DNA from: Desulfobacterales bacterium
GTDB lineage: Bacteria; Desulfobacterota; DSM-4660; Desulfatiglandales; B25-G16
NCBI GenBank assembly: GCA_013375385.1
Contig: JABXJY010000064.1
Coordinates: 1 to 11,072 of the forward strand
Direction of reading: 5' to 3'
Length of the DNA: 11,072 nt
In this document: in pieces, positions 7,184 to 11,072 of the stretch
How the letters are laid out: the number at the start of each line of letters is the position of its first letter
Position numbering within the stretch: position 1 is the first letter of the stretch
Notes under the pieces: model-generated
Seen by the model: only the letters and a program-made list of their open reading frames with translations
Told to the model about the DNA's origin: nothing
The model's database searches: none
Position numbers and translations under genes: made by a program

Positions 7184-7282
7184 CCCCGTTAGAAAGCCCA
7201 GTCATTTATGGCGGGAATGGCAAAGATAAAATCTTAGGTTCCTTATTGAGGGCAGGCTCTAAAGCCCCCCATTCTAACGGGG
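7184..7282. mobile_element. Candidate MITE-like element (99 bp) between the CoA-transferase genes
   Basis: A perfect 11-bp inverted repeat, CCCCGTTAGAA (7184-7194) and TTCTAACGGGG (7272-7282), bounds 99 bp. It is flanked on both sides by the direct repeat TTTA (7180-7183 and 7283-7286), which looks like a target-site duplication. Near its middle is a small perfect hairpin, AAGAT-AAA-ATCTT (7223-7235). There is no reading frame inside. The right TTTA contains the stop codon of subunit A. Removing the element and one TTTA would leave about 15 bp between the two subunit genes, a normal operon spacing. Alternative: a structured RNA or attenuator, since one arm lies next to the subunit B ribosome site. 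Confidence 0.5.
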
Positions 7283-7283
7283 T

Positions 7284-8210
7284 TTACATCAATCTAAGCA
7301 TCTCCCGGTGTAGGTGATTTAGTCTTTTTACCCCGCCGCATTTTTCCAGAACATCATCAAATGTTTCGCATCCGTATACATACTCATTCAGGTACTTCTT
7401 GTATTCCTCGCCCCCGGCCCGTGAACGCTGCTGGTAGTAGTTAATATGATCAGCATCAAAGCTATAATATCCAGTGGTCGCGGCAGGATAGGCACCGAAT
7501 CGTTGTTCAACTACCGCATCTATATAGTGGTAAGGCACTGTTGTGGAATCGGAATTGGTCCTGAAAAACCTGGTGGGGACAATCTCTTCACAGGATACGA
7601 TTGTGGTCTTGGACGCCCTGATTAGCTCTGGCTCATGACACGCAATTCCCTGTATTAAGACATTTCCAATCTCATCCGCCTTTTGCACATGAACGATAGT
7701 GACATCCGGTTCCATTGCCGGAACGAGCAGAACTTTCTCCCCTTGATTCCATGGATTATTGATTATTTCAAACTTCTTCTTGGTTGAGGGTGCTTGATAC
7801 TTGAGAATATCAGAGCCCATCAGGCCTCTGACAGGGATAAAGGGAATCCCCATTTCACCTGCCAAGAACCTGCAAACCATTGTTAGATGATCATAATCCT
7901 CCGCCTCCATCCTCCTTTCTTCAATAGCCCGTCTAAATTGGAATGTTGCACCGAATCTTCCCAGGCCACCTAACCCGAATTCACATTTCTTAACCAATCC
8001 CGCTCCCACCATAAGATCCATATGAATGGAGAGGTTGCACCCGGTAAGCGTGAGATCTCTTTTGCCCTGTTTGATGATTTCATGGGCTAAAGCCACTGCA
8101 CACCTGGTAACGTTTTGACCTCCCATCCCAATAATGGCGCCATGGAAAACAAGGTTTTCAACAGCCTCTTGAGCGCTCATTACCTTAACTCTTTTGGACA
8201 CCTTAGACAT
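7284..8210 (-). CDS. CoA-transferase family I, subunit A (glutaconate CoA-transferase GctA-like)
   Basis: This 308-residue protein is close to GctA (about 320). It begins with SAQEAVENLVFHGAIIGMGG, the family's glycine-rich N-terminal region, followed by LTLTGCNLSIHMDLMVGAGLV, the substrate/CoA-binding core. The centre has the PFIPVRGLMGSDIL and PDVTIVHVQKADEIGNV segments typical of GctA-like and acetate/acetoacetate CoA-transferase alpha chains. It needs subunit B, which supplies the catalytic glutamate. This is the first gene of the - strand cluster; ATG 8210 has a modest AGAAGG site. The 129-bp region to the divergent LysR gene holds its promoter, and a TTGACT (8258-8263) with TAGATA (8235-8240) read on the - strand at 17-bp spacing is a possible -35/-10. 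The acid it activates is unknown; a di- or tricarboxylate is a reasonable guess from the family. Confidence 0.92.
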   Translation of the reverse strand: MSKVSKRVKVMSAQEAVENLVFHGAIIGMGGQNVTRCAVALAHEIIKQGKRDLTLTGCNLSIHMDLMVGAGLVKKCEFGLGGLGRFGATFQFRRAIEERRMEAEDYDHLTMVCRFLAGEMGIPFIPVRGLMGSDILKYQAPSTKKKFEIINNPWNQGEKVLLVPAMEPDVTIVHVQKADEIGNVLIQGIACHEPELIRASKTTIVSCEEIVPTRFFRTNSDSTTVPYHYIDAVVEQRFGAYPAATTGYYSFDADHINYYQQRSRAGGEEYKKYLNEYVYGCETFDDVLEKCGGVKRLNHLHREMLRLM

Positions 8211-8234
8211 GTAGACCTTCTGTTCTGGACACAG

Positions 8235-8263
8235 TAGATATGAGATTATTTATTATAAGTCAA
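8235..8263 (-). promoter_or_regulatory. Possible promoter of the CoA-transferase/lyase cluster
   Basis: Read on the - strand, TTGACT (8263-8258) is followed after 17 bp by TATCTA (8240-8235). The -35 matches the sigma-70 consensus at 5 of 6 positions; the -10 matches at only three. The -35 lies inside the candidate LysR operator, which would fit activator-controlled transcription. It would give a short leader of roughly 20 nt before ATG 8210. Confidence 0.3.
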
Positions 8264-8271
8264 ATTAATAA
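8253..8271. promoter_or_regulatory. Candidate LysR-type operator, copy 1
   Basis: TTATAAGTCAAATTAATAA has the form TTAT-N11-ATAA, a T-N11-A dyad typical of LysR-family sites. It lies in the AT-rich region between the divergent lysR gene and the cluster. Its first 17 bases recur with one mismatch at 6296-6312. A second dyad, AATAAAT-N7-ATTTATT (8272-8278 with 8286-8292), follows directly toward the lysR gene and could be an autoregulatory half. The AT-rich background (8240-8305) makes chance palindromes more likely, so the recurrence is the stronger evidence. Confidence 0.5.
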
Positions 8272-8339
8272 AATAAATGTTTAATATTTATTAATTTTAT
8301 ATTACAATCATCTCGTATTGCTGCGGAAAGGGGCAAATA

Positions 8340-9245
8340 ATGAACTTCAATCAGTTGCGTATCTTCTACTCAGTTGCAAAAAATAGCAGTGTTACCTTGG
8401 CCGCCAAAGAGCTTTTTCTCACCCAACCCGCTGTCTCTATTCAAATCCATCTGTTGGAAGAAGACTACAATGTGAAGTTGTTTAATAGGTCCGGTAAGGG
8501 AATAACGATTACCGAAGAAGGGAAACTGCTCTTATCGTATGCTGAAAGAATCTTTAATCTTTCAGATGAAATGGAGAAGGCCCTTCGGCAAATGAAATCG
8601 CTGGACAGGGGGAAATTGAAGATTGGATCAAGTAGAACCATCGGCTCTTACTATTTGCCGCAACTATTTGAAATTTTCAAGCTAGAGTATCCCGATATCG
8701 AAATTCATATGGATATCAGTAATTCTTCCCAGGTGATTGAGGAGATCCTATCGTTTCAGAACGATATCGGCTTTATAGGAATTGACTATTTTGATAAAAA
8801 CTTGGTGCTAAAGCCTTTTATCAAAGAAAGGTTGGTTTTGATAACTCCCCCTGATCACGAGCTAGCCCATAAAAAGGTTATTTCTTTTAAGGAGTTAAAC
8901 GGGCAGAAGATGATTATGCGCGAGAAAGGCTCTGGTACCGTGGAACTCATAAAACAAGAATTAATTAAGAATAAGGTTTCCGTAGAAACGGTAATGGAAT
9001 TGGGTAGTAACGAGGCAATCAAACGAGCGGTTGAAGCGGGGTTAGGCGTCTCCATCATATCAAATAATGTGGTCAGGCTGGAGAAAGATCAAGGGAGGAT
9101 AAAGGTACTCCATTTTTCAGATAATAAGGATATCATAAGATACTTCTATATCATTTATCACAAGGATAAATATCTTTCGAATCTCTTGAAAACATTTTTG
9201 GATGTAGCCGGGGAGTTTTCCGATCAATTTCTTGAAACTATCTGA
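8340..9245 (+). CDS. LysR family transcriptional regulator
   Basis: This 301-residue protein has the standard LysR architecture and length. The N-terminal winged helix-turn-helix is in residues 1-60 (MNFNQLRIFYSVAKNSSVT, then AAKELFLTQPAVSIQIHLLE with the recognition helix). A linker helix follows to about 90, then a substrate-binding-like effector domain beginning LKIGSSRTIGSYYLPQLFEIF. In that domain VELIKQELIKNK and EAVEAGLGVSIISNNV-like segments are typical of the CysB/CbbR type. AAAGGGG precedes ATG 8340. It is transcribed divergently from the CoA-transferase cluster, the classic arrangement for a LysR activator of its neighbouring catabolic operon, with the effector likely a substrate or intermediate of the pathway (inference). 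The following surE gene is 75 bp away and need not be functionally linked. Confidence 0.95.
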   Translation: MNFNQLRIFYSVAKNSSVTLAAKELFLTQPAVSIQIHLLEEDYNVKLFNRSGKGITITEEGKLLLSYAERIFNLSDEMEKALRQMKSLDRGKLKIGSSRTIGSYYLPQLFEIFKLEYPDIEIHMDISNSSQVIEEILSFQNDIGFIGIDYFDKNLVLKPFIKERLVLITPPDHELAHKKVISFKELNGQKMIMREKGSGTVELIKQELIKNKVSVETVMELGSNEAIKRAVEAGLGVSIISNNVVRLEKDQGRIKVLHFSDNKDIIRYFYIIYHKDKYLSNLLKTFLDVAGEFSDQFLETI

Positions 9246-9320
9246 AGTTCGGCCAATTTCCCAACTTTTAGACTTCTATTGTTCTCTTGGATGTTGTATA
9301 GGTACTGGTGTTAGGTGAAG

Positions 9321-10079
9321 ATGAGAGTATTGTTAACCAATGATGATGGCATATTAGCAGAGGGTTTAATCGCCCTCTATGAGGAGTTAAAGGGTGATTT
9401 CGAGCTCTCTGTGGTCGCCCCTGAAACAGAGATGAGTGCGGTAGGACACGCTATTACCCTATCTAACCCATTGAGGGTTCGGCGGTTCAAGAGAAATGGG
9501 GTCTTCTTCGGCTACGGCGTAAGCGGTACCCCTGCTGATTGTGTTAAGATAGCTGTCCAGGAGATATTGGAACAAAGGCCAGATATAATCCTCTCAGGGA
9601 TCAACCTGGGATCCAATGTGGGGATAAACATCTTATACTCGGGAACTGCCTCCGCAGCCACGGAGGGTGCCTTCCTGGGTTTCCCATCGGTTGCTATTTC
9701 ACTGAATACCAAGACTAATCCTGACCTTAGCTTTGCTGCCAGATTTTCCCGCAGGATAATCAGATTTGTCATGGAGAACGGCCTGAAAGAGGGAACGGCC
9801 CTGAATGTAAATATACCGGCTTTACCTGAGGATCAGATTACGGGTATATCCTTTACCACCCAGGATCTCGTCAGACACAGGGATAGATATGAAAAAAGGA
9901 ACGATCCAAGGGGGAATGTCTATTACTGGTTGGCCAGTGAAACGCCAGTTGAAGAGAGCGCGCCAAATACCGACTTAAAGGCCCTTATGGGAAACCGGAT
10001 AACCATTACCCCTATCACCTTTGATCTTACCGACCTCAAAGAGGTGAAAAGGTTGGCCGCTATCGATTTTGATCTCTAG
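9321..10079 (+). CDS. surE: 5'/3'-nucleotidase SurE
   Basis: SurE is a metal-dependent phosphatase that dephosphorylates nucleoside monophosphates (and exopolyphosphate in some species) in the cytoplasm. Diagnostic motifs are MRVLLTNDDGI at the N-terminus with the metal-binding Asp-Asp pair, VVAPETEMSAVGHAITL with the conserved serine, SGINLGSNVG with the metal-binding Asn, and YSGTASAATEGAFLG. The length of about 252 residues fits the family. The start is chosen at ATG 9321 because it begins exactly at the conserved MRVLLTNDDG with AGGTG just upstream; an in-frame GTG at 9315 would add two residues. It lies downstream of lysR on the same strand. Nothing links it to the CoA-dependent cluster; it is a housekeeping gene. 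Confidence 0.95.
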   Translation: MRVLLTNDDGILAEGLIALYEELKGDFELSVVAPETEMSAVGHAITLSNPLRVRRFKRNGVFFGYGVSGTPADCVKIAVQEILEQRPDIILSGINLGSNVGINILYSGTASAATEGAFLGFPSVAISLNTKTNPDLSFAARFSRRIIRFVMENGLKEGTALNVNIPALPEDQITGISFTTQDLVRHRDRYEKRNDPRGNVYYWLASETPVEESAPNTDLKALMGNRITITPITFDLTDLKEVKRLAAIDFDL

Positions 10080-10187
10080 GAGGAGATATGGCAACTGTTC
10101 AGGAAGCCACCACCGTCCCGATCGGCTGAGGCAATCCAGCCCATTTTGCGGCATACTCGCTCCGAGGGAAAGGTGGAAGATATATGA
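10080..10187 (+). pseudogene. C-terminal remnant of an unidentified gene, upstream partner of the next fragment
   Basis: Directly after the surE stop the same frame stays open to a TGA at 10185-10187, giving a basic peptide ending RHTRSEGKVEDI. This stop overlaps the ATG ATG of the following fragment, the junction style of a translationally coupled gene pair. No start is present, since the frame begins at the surE stop, so the 5' part would be lost. In another frame, a short ATG frame (10088-10129, MATVQEATTVPIG) follows a strong AGGAGG, but 13 codons is too little to claim a gene. The interpretation is low confidence. Confidence 0.25.
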
Positions 10188-10270
10188 TGAATCGTTCACA
10201 ACTGGAACATATTATCAGGGTAGCGGGGAGCATCGCTGATGGTCATGAAATTACGACAGGGTCGCGGTAG
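10184..10270 (+). pseudogene. Truncated N-terminus of a DUF6036/nucleotidyltransferase-like protein
   Basis: The 28-codon frame MMNRSQLEHIIRVAGSIADG, ending HEITTGSR at a stop, strongly resembles the start of a family of nucleotidyltransferase-fold proteins often annotated DUF6036. As I recall, those begin M-x-R-x-QLEHIIRAAG-x-IA and continue with an E-I-V-V-IGSQA strand. Here the sequence breaks off exactly at the point where IGSQ should follow (GSR then TAG), and no continuation is found in other frames before 10312. It has a weak upstream AAGGTGGAAG site. I read it as the remnant of a gene, next to other decaying toxin-antitoxin-like genes. The family recognition is from memory and should be checked. 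Confidence 0.4.
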
Positions 10271-10312
10271 GAATGCCGTGTTATTCTTATCCGGATTTAA
10301 AGGGGGTGAAAA

Positions 10313-10546
10313 ATGGCTCCATTATCCCTTACAGCACTAAGGAATAACCTGTTTAAGATTGTAGATGAAGTCATAAGGACGGGTATTCCTGCCGAAATTG
10401 AAAGAAACGGACACCGATTAAAGATCGTCCTGGAGGAAAGGAAGAGCAAACTGGACAACCTCAAACCTCACGACTGTATTGTCGGCGATCCTGATGAACT
10501 GATTAAACTGAAGGTGGCTCAATGGCTCGAAACAGATAAACTGTAG
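10313..10546 (+). CDS. Type II antitoxin, Phd/YefM-like
   Basis: This 77-residue protein has N-terminal residues 2-45 (PLSLTALRNNLFKIVDEVIR, then GIPAEIERNGHRLKIVLEE) fitting the Phd/YefM DNA-binding fold: a strand, a helix lining up the 'LR..L..I.DEV' face, then a two-stranded section carrying R-N-G. The C-terminal part, with DCIVGDPDELI, resembles the toxin-binding tail of antitoxins paired with PIN-domain toxins. A strong AAGGGGGTG lies before ATG 10313. The stop TAG (10544-10546) overlaps the beginning of the PIN-domain frame, as expected for a coupled toxin-antitoxin pair. The gene appears intact although its toxin is broken, so it may be an orphan antitoxin or itself decaying. It probably binds its own promoter, in the 10270-10312 region. 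Confidence 0.75.
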   Translation: MAPLSLTALRNNLFKIVDEVIRTGIPAEIERNGHRLKIVLEERKSKLDNLKPHDCIVGDPDELIKLKVAQWLETDKL

Positions 10547-10916
10547 CCTATCTGGATACACATATTGTTGTCTGGCTATTTGCGGGGCTAACCGAAAAGC
10601 TTACTGAAAAGGCCAAACAGGCGATTGAAAATAACGAGGTCATGATTTCGCAAATGAGTAGATTGGAACTTCAATACCTGTTCGAGATGGGTCGGATAAC
10701 CGTAAGGCCGGAAAGGATTTTAAACTACCTATTCAAAGTGATTAACCTAAAGATATCATCTATTCCTTTGAATGAGATTATCGATGAAGCCTTGAAAATC
10801 GGCTGGACAAGAGACGTTTTGACAGGATGTTGGCAGCGGAGGCCAGAATAACAGACAATGGATTTATCACTGCGGATGAAGATATCAGGTCACATCTCAG
10901 TCAAGCGATCTGGTAA
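10543..10916 (+). pseudogene. PIN-domain (VapC-type) toxin, frameshifted and without a start codon
   Basis: VapC-type PIN toxins are metal-dependent RNases. The frame from 10543 reads VAYLDTHIVVWLFAG, with the first PIN aspartate D5, then SRLELQYL with the conserved glutamate (E42), and reaches IGWTRD at 10815. The family then expects a residue plus FDR. The present frame instead runs to a premature stop at 10849-10851, while the frame one base back continues FDRMLAAEARITDNGFITADEDI to TAA 10914-10916, completing the active-site acids. One lost base near 10816 explains this. In addition, the expected GTG start overlapping the antitoxin stop is GTA here, so translation may not begin. The corrected product would be about 124 residues, normal for the family. 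An internal ATG at 10642 gives only a fragment lacking the N-terminal acid. A sequencing error could explain the shift, but would have to be invoked separately from the start change. Confidence 0.8.
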
Positions 10917-11072
10917 GATCAAGTGATAGTAAATTGCTTTTTGAACCTGTAGGAACTCTGACACAAGGATCAGGAAAATTTCAACCTCTATTTCCATTCT
11001 TGATCCGAGATTGATCTTTACCACTTAAGAGAGTAATTTTGGAAGCGGACCATGCCTGCGGCAGGCAGGTGT
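10917..11072. other. Terminal 156 bp without a gene
   Basis: I see no coding frame of note. It holds a weak inverted pair GGATCA...TGATCC (about 10968-11005) that could form a long-loop stem, and the GCCTGC palindrome listed separately. Confidence 0.4.
11053..11067. repeat. Short perfect palindrome (REP-like)
   Basis: TGCCTGC-G-GCAGGCA is a perfect 7-bp inverted repeat around a single G, 5 bp from the window edge. GC-rich GCCTGC/GCAGGC palindromes of this kind are frequent dispersed intergenic elements in several bacterial groups. Only part of any larger repeat is visible. Confidence 0.4.

Noticed and set aside
6359..8210. Assigning the CoA-transferase to glutamate fermentation (glutaconate pathway)
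   Set aside because: The expected 2-hydroxyglutaryl-CoA dehydratase and glutaconyl-CoA decarboxylase genes are absent; the neighbours are lyase-type proteins instead.
10088..10129. 13-codon peptide MATVQEATTVPIG after surE
   Set aside because: It has a strong AGGAGG, but it is too short and overlaps the apparent remnant gene in another frame; there is nothing to show it is functional.
10642..10851. A 69-residue independent gene starting at the internal ATG
   Set aside because: It is the middle part of the frameshifted PIN-domain toxin and has no ribosome binding site of its own.

Overview
The window looks like a chromosomal piece of an anaerobic bacterium of the Desulfobacterota (Deltaproteobacteria) type. 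This is an inference from gene style and moderate GC, not from a marker gene. No rRNA, tRNA or CRISPR array is visible.

Region by region: (1) 3-1235, + strand: the last codons of a membrane permease, then an ABC transporter ATPase of the PotA/FbpC group. (2) 1236-1611: a gene-poor gap with an imperfect REP-like hairpin. (3) 1612-2787, + strand: a saccharopine-dehydrogenase-family NAD(P) enzyme, convergent with the next cluster. (4) 8210-2810, - strand: a five-gene catabolic-looking cluster. In transcription order it encodes the two subunits of a glutaconate-type CoA-transferase, two overlapping citrate-synthase/citryl-CoA-lyase-fold proteins, and a CoA-acylating aldehyde dehydrogenase. (5) 8340-9245, + strand: a divergent LysR regulator, the natural candidate to control the cluster. 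(6) 9321-10079, + strand: SurE nucleotidase. (7) 10080-10916: decaying toxin-antitoxin-like genes, namely remnants of a two-gene module, an intact Phd/YefM-type antitoxin, and a PIN (VapC-type) toxin that has lost its start codon and carries a one-base frameshift.

The most interesting part is the - strand cluster. Its composition suggests a pathway in which an organic acid is activated to a CoA thioester by CoA transfer. The thioester would then be cleaved (or formed) at a C-C bond by a citrate-synthase-fold enzyme, and an aldehyde product would be oxidised to another acyl-CoA. The two citrate-synthase-fold proteins have lost most of the standard catalytic residues: the first keeps only one of the His/His/Asp triad, the second none. 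Both share an unusual C-terminal GPEDRPVP motif. A hetero-oligomer with altered chemistry is plausible, and the substrate is unknown to me.

Two further signals belong to this cluster. A 17-bp motif (16/17 identical) lies in front of the first CoA-transferase gene and again in front of the citrate-synthase-like pair; in the first copy it reads TTAT-N11-ATAA, like a LysR-type operator. Separately, a 99-bp element with perfect 11-bp terminal inverted repeats and a TTTA target duplication separates the two CoA-transferase genes. Removing it would restore a tight spacing of about 15 bp.
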